In this document: positions 10,535-19,055 of the stretch, piece by piece
How the letters are laid out: the number at the start of each line of letters is the position of its first letter
Position numbering within the stretch: position 1 is the first letter of the stretch
Assembly (NCBI RefSeq): GCF_018614415.1
Contig: NZ_JAGGOO010000092.1
Location: 1-44,650 of the forward strand
Length of the DNA stretch: 44,650 nt
Origin: Streptomyces sp. ISL-12
GTDB lineage: Bacteria; Actinomycetota; Actinomycetes; Streptomycetales; Streptomycetaceae
Direction: 5' to 3'
Position numbers and translations under genes: made by a program
Notes under the pieces: generated by a model
What the model saw: the letters and a program-made list of their open reading frames with translations, nothing else
What the model was told of the DNA's origin: nothing
Databases searched by the model: none

Positions 10535-10985
10535 TGGCATCGGGCCCCGGGGGCGGCCAGTCGTGTCATGGCCGCGGGAGAATCCCAGTGGCGCCGGGGC
10601 GCCGACAGGCGGTCCGTGGCATCGGGGCCCCGGGGGCGGTCAGCGGCATCGAGCCCCCGGCCGGCGGTCAGTGGCATCAGGCCGCGGGAGAATGCCAGCG
10701 GCAGCGGAGCCCCGGCAGGCGGTGCGTGGCATCGAGCCCCCGGTCGGCGGCCAGTCGCATCAAGGCCCCGGGAGATCCCCAGCGGCACCGAAGCCCCCGG
10801 TCAGCGGCACCGAAGCCCCAGCAGTCGGTCAGTGGCACCGAAGCCCCCTTCGCAGCCGGTCAGCGGCACCAGACCCCCGGCGGGCGTTCATCGGCACCGA
10901 AGCCCCCGGGAGAAGCCCAGCGGCACCGAAGCCCCGGCAGCCGCCCAGCGGCATCGGCCGAGTCCCGGCAGCCGGTCAGCCGGTC
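10535..10985. repeat. degenerate intergenic array, period about 28 bp, roughly 16 units
   Basis: Units share a GGCAYCGRRGCCCC core followed by a variable CGG-rich stretch ending near CAGC or CAGT. Cores recur near 10537, 10566, 10589, 10618, 10645, 10673, 10701, 10728, 10756, 10784, 10806, 10834, 10865, 10893, 10922 and 10950. The array fills nearly the whole 536-base gap between the ferredoxin-like gene and the CitA-like kinase. A period near 28 is not a codon multiple and no coding pattern is seen. There are no unique spacers, so it is not a CRISPR. Confidence 0.85.
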
Positions 10986-11934
10986 AGCCGGCCAGTGCCA
11001 CTGCCGTCGCCACCGCCAGTTCACGGATCCCGGTGATCTCCATCCGCGCCGGTGAGCCGAGGACCGACGCCCCGCAGCTCTCCGGGCGCGGCGGCAGCGA
11101 CGCGCCCTGGGCTACCGTGACCCGCCAGTGCCGCCCGTCGGCGTGGGCCACGGTCACCTGCCAGCGCGGTGCCGCACCGTCGGTACGCACGACGCTGAGC
11201 GTCTCGGCCGCGTACTCGCCCACCGCCGCTCGGACCGCCAGCTCGGCGGCCTGCCCGGGCCGCTCCCAGGCCGAGCTGCCACGGCACCCCGCGAGGACGA
11301 TCCGCTTGTCCCGGACGCCCCGCAGGACCTCCCCGACCGCCTGGGCGTCGACCCTGCCGTACGCGTATCCGTACGGCAGGACCAGCACGGTCGGCGAGAA
11401 CCGGTGGCCGCCCAGATGGGTGACCTCCCAGACGCCCTCGGTGCCGGTAGCGGCGAGTTCCGCGGCCAGCGGCCGGCCCAGCAGCGCACAGCACCGGTCG
11501 CGCTTGCCGTTGGTGCAGACGAGGACGAGCGGGTCGCCGGTGTGCGGCCCGCCCTGGAGCACGGTGTCGAAACCGCGGTGGTCGCCCCGGCCGAGCGCGG
11601 CGAAGTCCAGGTCGAGCAGGCGGGCGGGGTCGGCGACCGTGGCGGCGCGCAGCCAGGCGTTCCCCGGCGCGGTGTGAGCCGTGTAGACCCGTCGCTCGGC
11701 GGACGCGCCGGGGTCCGCGTGACGCCCGGGGCGGCGGATGAGCGCGATCCGCACGCCCGTGCCGCGCGTGGCCTTCTCCAGGGCACGGCCCAGGGCGGGA
11801 TCCAGGTGGCTCGATGTGAGCGCCTTGACACCCCACGGACCGGGCTGCTCCAGCAGCAGCCAGGTCCGGGCGGTCGCCGCGGTTCCCGAAACGGGCTCGT
11901 CGAGGTCCTGGGAGACGGTTGAGCACCTACTCAC
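10984..11934 (-). CDS. sucrase/ferredoxin-like protein (thioredoxin-fold Fe-S type)
   Basis: A 316-aa protein. It carries the family cysteine motif VCTNGKRDRCC near residue 150 and a downstream WEVTHLGGHRFSPTVLVLP block with conserved His. These are features of the sucrase/ferredoxin-like family, whose thioredoxin-like fold resembles 2Fe-2S ferredoxins. GTG at 11934 is preferred because it sits exactly at a predicted transcription start: a TAGGCT -10 ends 7 bases upstream and there is no ribosome site, so the mRNA is probably leaderless. That -10 lies inside an iron-box-like sequence, so repression by iron-loaded DmdR/IdeR is likely. A role in iron or siderophore metabolism is inferred from this. 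Substrate unknown. Confidence 0.8.
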   Translation of the reverse strand: MSRCSTVSQDLDEPVSGTAATARTWLLLEQPGPWGVKALTSSHLDPALGRALEKATRGTGVRIALIRRPGRHADPGASAERRVYTAHTAPGNAWLRAATVADPARLLDLDFAALGRGDHRGFDTVLQGGPHTGDPLVLVCTNGKRDRCCALLGRPLAAELAATGTEGVWEVTHLGGHRFSPTVLVLPYGYAYGRVDAQAVGEVLRGVRDKRIVLAGCRGSSAWERPGQAAELAVRAAVGEYAAETLSVVRTDGAAPRWQVTVAHADGRHWRVTVAQGASLPPRPESCGASVLGSPARMEITGIRELAVATAVALAG

Positions 11935-11953
11935 AGAGGTGAGCCTAACCTGA
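11935..11953 (-). promoter_or_regulatory. iron box (DmdR/IdeR/DtxR operator) covering a leaderless -10
   Basis: The minus strand reads TCAGGTTAGGCTCACCTCT. It matches the DtxR-family consensus TTAGGTTAGGCTCACCTAA at 16 of 19 positions. The internal TAGGCT is a good -10 hexamer, 7 bases before the GTG of the ferredoxin-like gene. Operator, promoter and start are therefore superimposed. Confidence 0.75.
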
Positions 11954-12176
11954 GTTGAGTGGGACGACTTCTCGCCGCACTCGAACAGCCGCCGGTGGAG
12001 TGACGCCGGAGCGGACGCGGAGCGTGCGCGCTGGTCCCGGACACGCGTGTGGCCTGGTGCCGTGTTCTGGCGCCAGGCCTCATCGGTGGAGCGTCGAGCA
12101 GGACGGGGTGCCGGGCTGCTCGCCGGGTGGTCGGTCCGGCTCGGCACTGGTGGGTGCGGCCGGGGCGGGTGGTGGG

Positions 12177-12413
12177 TCAGGCGTCGGGGATGTCCGCCTT
12201 GGCGCGTACGAGGGTTTCCCGGCTCACGACGACGATGCGTTCGTAGTCGGCACGGGCGGCGTCGGCGGGCAGTTCGCGTTCCAGCGCCTCGGTGGCCTCG
12301 GTGCCGATGACGGCGAAGTTGCCGTCACTCAGTTCGAACACATCGGGGCAGGTGGATCCCGAGGTACTGCCACGGGCGCTCGGGGGCACACCGATGCGGC
12401 GCACGATCTTCAA
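12177..12413 (-). CDS. small conserved hypothetical protein (78 aa)
   Basis: A 78-aa protein with a TTG start at 12413, preceded by AGGA. It is mixed alpha/beta with no membrane segment or signal peptide. The stretches VFELSDGNFAVIGTEATEAL and RIVVVSRETLVRAKADIPDA are clean and codon-biased, as expected for a real gene. I recognise it as a recurrent Streptomyces small protein found beside DUF6082 genes, as here (DUF6082 at 12564). No function can be assigned; toxin-antitoxin-like or regulatory roles would be guesses. Confidence 0.65.
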   Translation of the reverse strand: MKIVRRIGVPPSARGSTSGSTCPDVFELSDGNFAVIGTEATEALERELPADAARADYERIVVVSRETLVRAKADIPDA

Positions 12414-12563
12414 AGGTACCGGTCCTAGAGGTTGGGCAGGTTGGGGGGACCTTACGCTACTGGTGCCCGCGATATCCCCGATGCCGGATGGCCGAAAAAC
12501 GCTCTGCCGTGTGCCCTGGCGCTCCCGTGTTGACTCCTCCTCGGCCCCTCCGGGGTGCGGGTG

Positions 12564-13136
12564 TCAGTCGCTGGGGGGTGTGCCGACGACCCACCACTCA
12601 TCGGTGTCGGCCTCGTCGAGGTCCTGGACGAGACCGTCGACCATGTGCCCCATGCGGGCTTCTTCGGAGGTCTCGCTGAGGGAGGCGCGCATGTGCCGTG
12701 ACGCTTCCCAGTACTCGCGGAAGACCGGGCTCTGGAAGAACTCCCGCAGCGCCGCGTACAGCTCCTCCCGGTCCAGGAGCCCGGCCCGGTGCACGTGGTA
12801 CAGGTACACGTACCAGGCGTTGGCGTAGAAGAACTGACGGCGCCGCTCCAGCGGTATGTCCTTGTCGTACGTGTCGATGACCTCGGCCAGTGACGGGTCG
12901 TCGATCGCCCGGGTCAGCAGCTCCCAGTGCATGCGCTGCTGATGTGCGAGGGACTTGCGCCGGAGGGCCAGCTCCTCCAGTTCCAGCTGCTTGGCGTGGA
13001 GATCCAGTTGCCGAGCACGCAGGCGTGCCGGCCCGAATCGCCGCTGACGTGCGGCCAGTGCCAGTCCGGCCGTCGCGGCCAGCAGGCCGGTCGCGGCGGA
13101 GCCGAACCTCCCCGAGAGGTTCTTCAGTGTGGCCAT
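12564..13136 (-). CDS. DUF6082 family protein
   Basis: A 190-aa protein; ATG at 13136 with GGGGG five bases upstream. A short hydrophobic N-terminal segment (residues 12-30, Ala/Gly/Leu) may be a membrane anchor. A long charged helix follows (35-70, heptad-like, Arg/Glu/Leu rich), then a helical domain with YDKDIPLERRRQFFYANAWY and aromatic-rich pairs. This matches DUF6082, common in Streptomyces and of unknown function. It is followed after 150 bases by the 78-aa gene on the same strand; the two probably form a unit. Confidence 0.75.
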   Translation of the reverse strand: MATLKNLSGRFGSAATGLLAATAGLALAARQRRFGPARLRARQLDLHAKQLELEELALRRKSLAHQQRMHWELLTRAIDDPSLAEVIDTYDKDIPLERRRQFFYANAWYVYLYHVHRAGLLDREELYAALREFFQSPVFREYWEASRHMRASLSETSEEARMGHMVDGLVQDLDEADTDEWWVVGTPPSD

Positions 13137-13419
13137 GTCAACCCCCGTATCAGGCGACCGTCCGCCGGTCGTCGCGTGCGGGGCGGGTGACGGGGACCGG
13201 CGAGCGATGGGCGGCGCTTGCCACCTCCAGAGTGCCGAGCGGCTCTGATCGGCGGGGAGGCGGAGAGGCGGCGCACGGAGGGAAGCGGGGTCGCACGCAC
13301 CGGCGCCTTCTCCACCGTCTCCCCCGCGTACGCCGCTGACAATCGTTCACTCCGAGGCGTCACCGGGACTCGTATTCTGGGGTGGCACACGGTCCGGCAG
13401 ATGTCAGAGAGGCAGCACC

Positions 13420-14577
13420 TTGGGGCAGAGTCCGACCCCGCGGGTTCCGGCCCCGCAGATCCCGGTGGTCATCCTCGCCGGATTCCTCGGTTCCGGAAAG
13501 ACCACGCTCCTCAACCACCTGCTGCACCGCTCCGGGGGCAGCCGCATCGGCGCGATCGTCAACGACTTCGGCGCCATCGAGATCGACGCGATGGCGGTGG
13601 CCGGCGCACTCGGGGACTCCACCGTCTCGCTCGGCAACGGCTGTCTGTGCTGTGCCGTCGACCCCGGCGAACTCGACGTCTACCTGGCACGGCTCGCCCG
13701 GCCGGAGGCCGGCGTCGACGTCATCGTCATCGAAGCCAGCGGCCTCGCCGAACCCCAGGAACTGGTGCGCATGCTGCTCGCCAGCGAACTGCCGGGGATC
13801 GTCTACGGCGGTCTGGTCGAGGTGGTCGACGCCGCCGAGTTCGACGGGACGCGGGCCCGGCACCCCGAGATCGACCGGCACCTGGCCCTCGCCGACCTGG
13901 TCGTGGTCAACAAGCTCGACCGGGCCCCGGACGGCGGCGAGCGGGTGCTCGACCTGGTCGGCTCGCTCACCGACCGGGCCGCAGTCGTCCCGGCCACCTA
14001 CGGCCGCGTCGACCCCGAGTTCCTCTTCGACTGCCGGCCGGCCGAGGAGCGCGTGGGGCAGCTGTCCTTCGACGACCTGCACGACCACGCCCGGACCGGC
14101 GGCCACGCCGACCATCTGCACAGCGCCTACGACAGCCTGTCGTTCGTCTCCGACGTCCCGCTGGACCCGCGGCGCCTGATGCGGTTCCTGGACAGCCGGC
14201 CCGAGGGCCTGTACCGGATCAAGGGGTACGTCGACTTCGGTCCGTACGATCCGCGCAACCGCTACCTCGTGCACGCCGTCGGGCGCTTCCTGCGCTTCTA
14301 CCCGGAGCCCTGGCCGCCCACCGGTTCCGGTCCCGGTACGGGGACCGGCGCCGAACGGCTGACCCAGCTCGTCCTGATCGGCTCCGGCATCGACGCGCCC
14401 GCCCTCACCAAGGAACTCCAGGAGTGCGCGAGCCACGCCCCGCACGCCGACGAGCACGGCATGTGGGGCGTCCTGCGCTACGTACAGGGCCCGGAGGAGC
14501 AGGACCCCGACGACGGGGGACAGCCGGACCCGGACCTCGATGACGGGGTGGGCCCGGACCCGGACTCTGTCGTCTAG
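13420..14577 (+). CDS. COG0523 (CobW/YeiR-type) GTPase, putative metallochaperone
   Basis: A 385-aa G3E GTPase. TTG at 13420 is chosen because GAGAGG lies 7 bases upstream. Walker A is GFLGSGKTTLL, the metal-binding CxCC is NGCLCCAV, Walker B/EAS is VIVIEASGLAEP and the base-recognition motif is NKLD. The C-terminal CobW_C domain begins near residue 245. The last 30 residues are Asp/Pro-rich, with a histidine-containing segment (ASHAPHADEHG) just before. Family members insert zinc, cobalt or iron. A weak Zur-like inverted repeat (TGACAATCGTTCA, 13337-13349) lies upstream, which would fit zinc but is not convincing. Convergent with parC: the two stop codons share CTAG. Confidence 0.85.
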   Translation: MGQSPTPRVPAPQIPVVILAGFLGSGKTTLLNHLLHRSGGSRIGAIVNDFGAIEIDAMAVAGALGDSTVSLGNGCLCCAVDPGELDVYLARLARPEAGVDVIVIEASGLAEPQELVRMLLASELPGIVYGGLVEVVDAAEFDGTRARHPEIDRHLALADLVVVNKLDRAPDGGERVLDLVGSLTDRAAVVPATYGRVDPEFLFDCRPAEERVGQLSFDDLHDHARTGGHADHLHSAYDSLSFVSDVPLDPRRLMRFLDSRPEGLYRIKGYVDFGPYDPRNRYLVHAVGRFLRFYPEPWPPTGSGPGTGTGAERLTQLVLIGSGIDAPALTKELQECASHAPHADEHGMWGVLRYVQGPEEQDPDDGGQPDPDLDDGVGPDPDSVV

Positions 14578-17030
14578 GCCGGTCCGGCCACCACCGCCAC
14601 CGTCTTCGGCAGGGACACGCCCGATCCGTCGCGGCGCGGGTCGATCTCCGGCAGCTCGGCCGGTGTGCCGTTCTTCTGCGCGGCCCGGGCCGGCGCGGGA
14701 CCCGCCCAGGCGAGGGCCAGGCAGTCCTCGCCCTTCAGGAACCGCTGGCAGCGCACGCCGCCCGTGGCCCGGCCCTTGCGCGGGTACTGGTCGAACGGCG
14801 TCAGCTTGGCCGTGGTCTGCACGGAGTCGTCCAGCGTCCCGCGCGAGCCCGCCACGGTGAAGACCACCGCGTCCGCCGCCGGGTCGACCGCCGTGAACGA
14901 GATGACCTTCGCGCCGTCGGTGAGCTTGACGCCGGCCACGCCGCCCGCCGGACGTCCCTGCGGACGGACCTGCGAGGCCTGGTAGCGCAGCAGTTGGGCG
15001 TCGTCGGTGACGAAGACCAGGTCCTCCTCGCCGGTACGCAGCTCGACCGCGCCGACGATGCGGTCGCCCTCCTTGAGGGTGATGACCTCCAGTTCCTCCT
15101 TGTTGCCCGGGTAGTCGGGCACCACCCGCTTGACGACGCCCTGCTCCGTGCCGAGCGCGAGGCCCGGCGAGGACTCGTCGAGGGTCGTCAGGCAGACCAC
15201 CGTCTCGTCGTCCTCCAGGGAGACGAACTCCGCCAGCGGCGCGCCACCCGCCAGGTTGGGCGTGGACATCTCCTCCGGCAGCTGCGGCAGGTCGACCACG
15301 TTGATCCGCAGCAGGCGCCCGGCGGACGTCACCACGCCCACCTCGCCGCGGGCCGTGGCGGGCACCGCCGAGACGATCAAATCGTGCTTGACGCGCTTGC
15401 CGCCGCCGTCCGACGCGAACGGCTCGCCGTTCGCCGTACGGGCCAGCAGCCCGGTGGAGGAGAGCAGCACCCGGCACGGGTCGTCCGCCACCTGGAGCGG
15501 CACGGCGGCCACGGGGGTGGCCGCCGACTCCAGCAGCACGGTCCGGCGGTCGGTGCCGAACTTCTTGGCCACCGCCGCCAGTTCCGCCGAGACCAGCTTG
15601 CGCAGCTCCTGGTCGGAGTCGAGGATGCGGGTCAGCTCCTCGATCTCCGCGTTGAGCCGGTCCTTCTCGGCCTCCAGCTCGACGCGGTCGAACTTGGTCA
15701 GCCGGCGCAGCGGCGTGTCCAGGATGTACTGGGTCTGCACGTCGCTCAGCCCGAAGCGCTCGATCAGGCGCTCCTTGGCCTGCGCGGAGTTCTCGCTGGA
15801 GCGGATGAGGCGGATGACCTCGTCGATGTCGATCAGCGCGGTGAGCAGGCCCTCGACCAGGTGCAGCCGGTCGCGCCGCTTGCCGCGGCGGAACTCGCTG
15901 CGCCGCCGTACGACGTCGAAGCGGTGGTCGAGATAGACCTCGAGCAGTTCCTTCAGGCCCAGGGTGAGGGGCTGGCCGTCCACCAGGGCGACGTTGTTGA
16001 TACCGAAGGACTCCTCCATCGGCGTCAGCTTGTAGAGCTGCTCCAGGACGGCCTCCGGGACGAAGCCGTTCTTGATCTCGATGACCAGGCGCAGCCCGTG
16101 TTCGCGGTCGGTGAGGTCCTTGACGTCCGCGATGCCCTGGAGCTTCTTCGCGCCGACCAGGTCCTTGATCTTGGCGATCACCTTCTCCGGACCGACCGCG
16201 AACGGCAGCTCGGTGACGACCAGGCCCTTGCGGCGGGCCGTCACCGTCTCCACGGTCACCGTCGCGCGGATCTTGAACGTGCCGCGGCCCGACGCGTACG
16301 CGTCCCGGACGCCCGGCAGCCCGACGATCACGCCGCCGGTGGGCAGGTCGGGGCCGGGGACGTGCTTCATCAGGGCTTCGAGGTCGGCGTTCGGGTACCG
16401 GATCAGGTGCCGGGCCGCGGCGATGACCTCGCGCAGGTTGTGCGGGGGCATGTTGGTCGCCATGCCGACGGCGATGCCGGAGGCGCCGTTGACCAGCAGG
16501 TTGGGGAAGGCGGCGGGCAGCGCCTGCGGTTCCTGTTCCTGGCCGTCGTAGTTGGGGGCGAAGTCGACGGTGTCCTCGTCGATCGACTCCGTCATCAGCC
16601 CGGCCGCCTCGGCCATCCGGCACTCGGTGTACCGCATGGCGGCGGGCGGGTCGTCGTTGCCCAGCGAGCCGAAGTTGCCGTGGCCGTCCACCAGGGGGAC
16701 GCGCATCGAGAACGGCTGGGCCATGCGGACCAGGGCGTCGTAGATCGACGCGTCGCCGTGCGGGTGCAGCTTGCCCATCACCTCGCCGACGACGCGGGCG
16801 CACTTCACGTACCCGCGCTCGGGCCTGAGGCCCATCTCGTTCATCTGGTAGACGATGCGGCGGTGCACCGGCTTGAGTCCGTCGCGTGCGTCCGGCAGGG
16901 CACGGGAGTAGATGACCGAGTACGCGTACTCAAGGAATGAGCCCTGCATCTCGTCGACGACGTCGATGTCGAGGATCTTCTCCTCGTACGGGTCGTCGGG
17001 CGGCGGGGTCTTCGTACTACGGCGGGCCAT
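14574..17030 (-). CDS. parC: DNA topoisomerase IV subunit A (ParC)
   Basis: An 818-aa DNA-cleaving subunit, partner of ParE. ATG at 17030 has GAGGAG upstream. The N-terminal winged-helix region contains the quinolone-determining segment HPHGDASIYDALVRMAQ and the catalytic tyrosine in AAMRYTECRM. The coiled-coil gate region lies near residues 370-480, and a six-bladed beta-pinwheel C-terminal domain follows (repeated GVV, DLVFVTDD and AVVFTVAGS-like blades). The residue matching E. coli GyrA Ser83 is Ala, as in mycobacterial GyrA, which usually means lower intrinsic fluoroquinolone sensitivity. No classical GyrA-box is apparent, supporting ParC over GyrA. The stop overlaps the COG0523 gene stop. 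Confidence 0.93.
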   Translation of the reverse strand: MARRSTKTPPPDDPYEEKILDIDVVDEMQGSFLEYAYSVIYSRALPDARDGLKPVHRRIVYQMNEMGLRPERGYVKCARVVGEVMGKLHPHGDASIYDALVRMAQPFSMRVPLVDGHGNFGSLGNDDPPAAMRYTECRMAEAAGLMTESIDEDTVDFAPNYDGQEQEPQALPAAFPNLLVNGASGIAVGMATNMPPHNLREVIAAARHLIRYPNADLEALMKHVPGPDLPTGGVIVGLPGVRDAYASGRGTFKIRATVTVETVTARRKGLVVTELPFAVGPEKVIAKIKDLVGAKKLQGIADVKDLTDREHGLRLVIEIKNGFVPEAVLEQLYKLTPMEESFGINNVALVDGQPLTLGLKELLEVYLDHRFDVVRRRSEFRRGKRRDRLHLVEGLLTALIDIDEVIRLIRSSENSAQAKERLIERFGLSDVQTQYILDTPLRRLTKFDRVELEAEKDRLNAEIEELTRILDSDQELRKLVSAELAAVAKKFGTDRRTVLLESAATPVAAVPLQVADDPCRVLLSSTGLLARTANGEPFASDGGGKRVKHDLIVSAVPATARGEVGVVTSAGRLLRINVVDLPQLPEEMSTPNLAGGAPLAEFVSLEDDETVVCLTTLDESSPGLALGTEQGVVKRVVPDYPGNKEELEVITLKEGDRIVGAVELRTGEEDLVFVTDDAQLLRYQASQVRPQGRPAGGVAGVKLTDGAKVISFTAVDPAADAVVFTVAGSRGTLDDSVQTTAKLTPFDQYPRKGRATGGVRCQRFLKGEDCLALAWAGPAPARAAQKNGTPAELPEIDPRRDGSGVSLPKTVAVVAGPA

Positions 17031-17336
17031 CGCTGCCGGCTCCTCGCTGAAGCGTGAACGGTGATCTGACGCGGTCCATTGTGGACTGCGGCACTGACAG
17101 CGACCGACCAGGACCCGTCGCGGGCGCCCGGCCCGGTGCTGCCCGCAGGGTACGCCCTCGCCTCGGGCGGCCTCACGCGCGCGTGCCCGTGCTCGCCGTC
17201 GGCGGCACCCGCCGAGCCGCTTCGCAGCGGCCTCCCGGTCCCCGGCGCGCGTCATCACGAGCACCGGGCCGGTGACCGCCGGGGTGCGCGCCGGGGCGCT
17301 CACCCGCCGGCGACCGCTGCCCGTGCCCGTTCGCAA

Positions 17337-17516
17337 CCCCTGCCCCGTATCCGCGTTCGTGCCTGCTTGCGGCCCCTGCCCCGCATCCGCGTTCGTGCCT
17401 GCTTGCGGCCCCTGCCCCGCATCCGCGTTCGTGCCTGCTTGCGGCCCCTGCCCTGCAACCGCGCCCGTGCCTGCTCGCGGCCCCTGCCCCGCAACCGCGC
17501 CCGTGCCTGCTCGCAG
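17337..17516. repeat. five tandem 36-bp units between parC and the M16 gene
   Basis: Units start at 17337, 17373, 17409, 17445 and 17481. The first three are nearly identical and the last two share base changes (CATCCGCGTT becomes CAACCGCGCC). The array lies in a 663-base gap (17031-17693) upstream of divergent parC and M16. There are no spacers, so it is a minisatellite and not a CRISPR. Reading frames through it give only Arg/Gly/Ala repeats and are not credible genes. Confidence 0.9.
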
Positions 17517-17591
17517 TTCCCGCCCGCCACCCCGCGGGGCTGCTCGCTCTCGGCGTACCGGAGGCGGGAACTTCTCCAGTGGCCCGCGCGC

Positions 17592-17619
17592 TTGCATACA
17601 GTGGCAGGACCGATAGGAA
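17592..17619 (+). promoter_or_regulatory. candidate promoter for the M16 peptidase operon
   Basis: TTGCAT (17592-17597) and TAGGAA (17614-17619) are separated by 16 bases, about 75 bases before the M16 ATG. Sequence inspection only. Confidence 0.4.
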
Positions 17620-17693
17620 TTCCGCAGTTCCGACCACTGATACGGCCGGGACCGAGGATTCCGTCCAAGGTTTCCGCGATCGAAGGGACGTAC

Positions 17694-19055
17694 ATGCCCA
17701 TGGGTCACACGGCCACAGCCGAGGCAGGCTCCGGCGGGCTGACAGCGACCGAGTACCGCTTGGCCAACGGCCTGCGCGTGGTGCTCTCCGAGGACCACCT
17801 GACCCCGGTCGCGGCGGTGTGCCTCTGGTACGACGTCGGCTCGCGCCACGAGGTCAAGGGCCGTACCGGTCTGGCTCACCTTTTCGAGCACCTGATGTTC
17901 CAGGGCTCCGGGCAGGTCAAGGGCAACGGCCACTTCGAACTGGTGCAGGGCGCCGGCGGCTCCCTCAACGGCACCACCAGTTTCGAGCGCACCAACTACT
18001 TCGAGACCATGCCCGCCCACCAGCTGGAGCTCGCCCTCTGGCTGGAGGCCGACCGCATGGGCTCCCTGCTCGCCGCCCTCGACGACGAGTCGATGGAGAA
18101 CCAGCGGGACGTCGTCAAGAACGAGCGCCGCCAGCGCTACGACAACGTGCCCTACGGCACCGCGTTCGAGAAGCTGACCGCCCTCGCCTACCCGGAGGGC
18201 CACCCCTACCACCACACGCCGATCGGCTCCATGGCCGACCTGGACGCGGCCACCCTGGAGGACGCCCGCGCGTTCTTCCGCACCTACTACGCGCCCAACA
18301 ACGCGGTGCTGTCCGTGGTCGGCGACATCGACCCCGAGCAGACGCTCGCCTGGATCGAGAAGTACTTCGGTTCCATCGCCTCCCACGACGGCAAGCCCGC
18401 CCCCCGGGACGGCGAGCTGCCCGAGGTCATGGGCGGGCAGCTGCGCGAGGTCGTCGAGGAGGAGGTCCCGGCCCGCGCCCTGATGGCCGCCTACCGCCTG
18501 CCGCACGACGGCACGCGCGCGTGCGACGCCGCAGACCTGGCCCTCACCGTCCTCGGCGGCGGCGAGTCCTCCCGGCTCTACAACCGCCTGGTGCGCCGTG
18601 ACCGTACGGCCGTCGCGGCCGGCTTCGGCCTGCTGCGCCTGGCCGGTGCCCCCTCGCTCGGCTGGCTGGACGTGAAGACCTCGGGTGACGTCGAGGTGCC
18701 GGTCATCGAGGCCGCCATCGACGAGGAGCTGGCCCGGTTCGCCGAGGAGGGCCCCACCGCGGAGGAGATGGAGCGGGCCCAGGCCCAGCTGGAGCGCGAG
18801 TGGCTGGACCGGCTCGGCACGGTCGCCGGCCGCGCCGACGAACTGTGCCGCTACGCCGTCCTGTTCGGTGACCCGCAGCTCGCCCTGACCGCCGTACAGC
18901 GCGTCCTGGAGGTCACGGCGGAGGAGGTCCAGGAGGTCGCCAAGGCCCGCCTGCGCCCCGACAACCGCGCGGTGCTCGTCTACGAGCCCACCGCCCCCGC
19001 GGCCGACGCGGACACCGACGACGCCACCGACGAGAACGAGGAGGCGGCCAAGTGA
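17694..19055 (+). CDS. M16 family zinc metallopeptidase (catalytic subunit)
   Basis: A 453-aa pitrilysin/processing-peptidase-like protein. ATG at 17694 has AAGGGA 5 bases upstream. The inverted zinc motif HLFEH (residues about 62-66) and the downstream third ligand in VVKNERRQRY are both present, so it is catalytically competent. The two M16 half-domains (about 1-220 and 225-430) are present. The C-terminus is acidic (ADTDDATDENEE). It overlaps the next gene by GTGA; the product is likely one half of a heterodimer with the inactive partner. No signal peptide is seen, so cytoplasmic. Confidence 0.9.
   Translation: MPMGHTATAEAGSGGLTATEYRLANGLRVVLSEDHLTPVAAVCLWYDVGSRHEVKGRTGLAHLFEHLMFQGSGQVKGNGHFELVQGAGGSLNGTTSFERTNYFETMPAHQLELALWLEADRMGSLLAALDDESMENQRDVVKNERRQRYDNVPYGTAFEKLTALAYPEGHPYHHTPIGSMADLDAATLEDARAFFRTYYAPNNAVLSVVGDIDPEQTLAWIEKYFGSIASHDGKPAPRDGELPEVMGGQLREVVEEEVPARALMAAYRLPHDGTRACDAADLALTVLGGGESSRLYNRLVRRDRTAVAAGFGLLRLAGAPSLGWLDVKTSGDVEVPVIEAAIDEELARFAEEGPTAEEMERAQAQLEREWLDRLGTVAGRADELCRYAVLFGDPQLALTAVQRVLEVTAEEVQEVAKARLRPDNRAVLVYEPTAPAADADTDDATDENEEAAK

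Noticed and set aside
10535..10985. CRISPR array
   Set aside because: The units abut each other with degenerate sequence; there are no constant repeats separated by unique spacers and no cas genes.
13337..13349. Zur box upstream of the COG0523 GTPase
   Set aside because: TGACAATCGTTCA is two bases shorter than the usual 15-bp core and mismatched in the centre; too weak to list.
17337..17516. CRISPR array
   Set aside because: Contiguous 36-bp units without spacers and no cas genes; it is a minisatellite.
17300..17701. Repetitive 133-codon minus-strand frame between parC and the M16 gene
   Set aside because: It exists only because the 36-bp repeats are in frame; the Arg/Gly/Gln repeat product has no ribosome site or family match.
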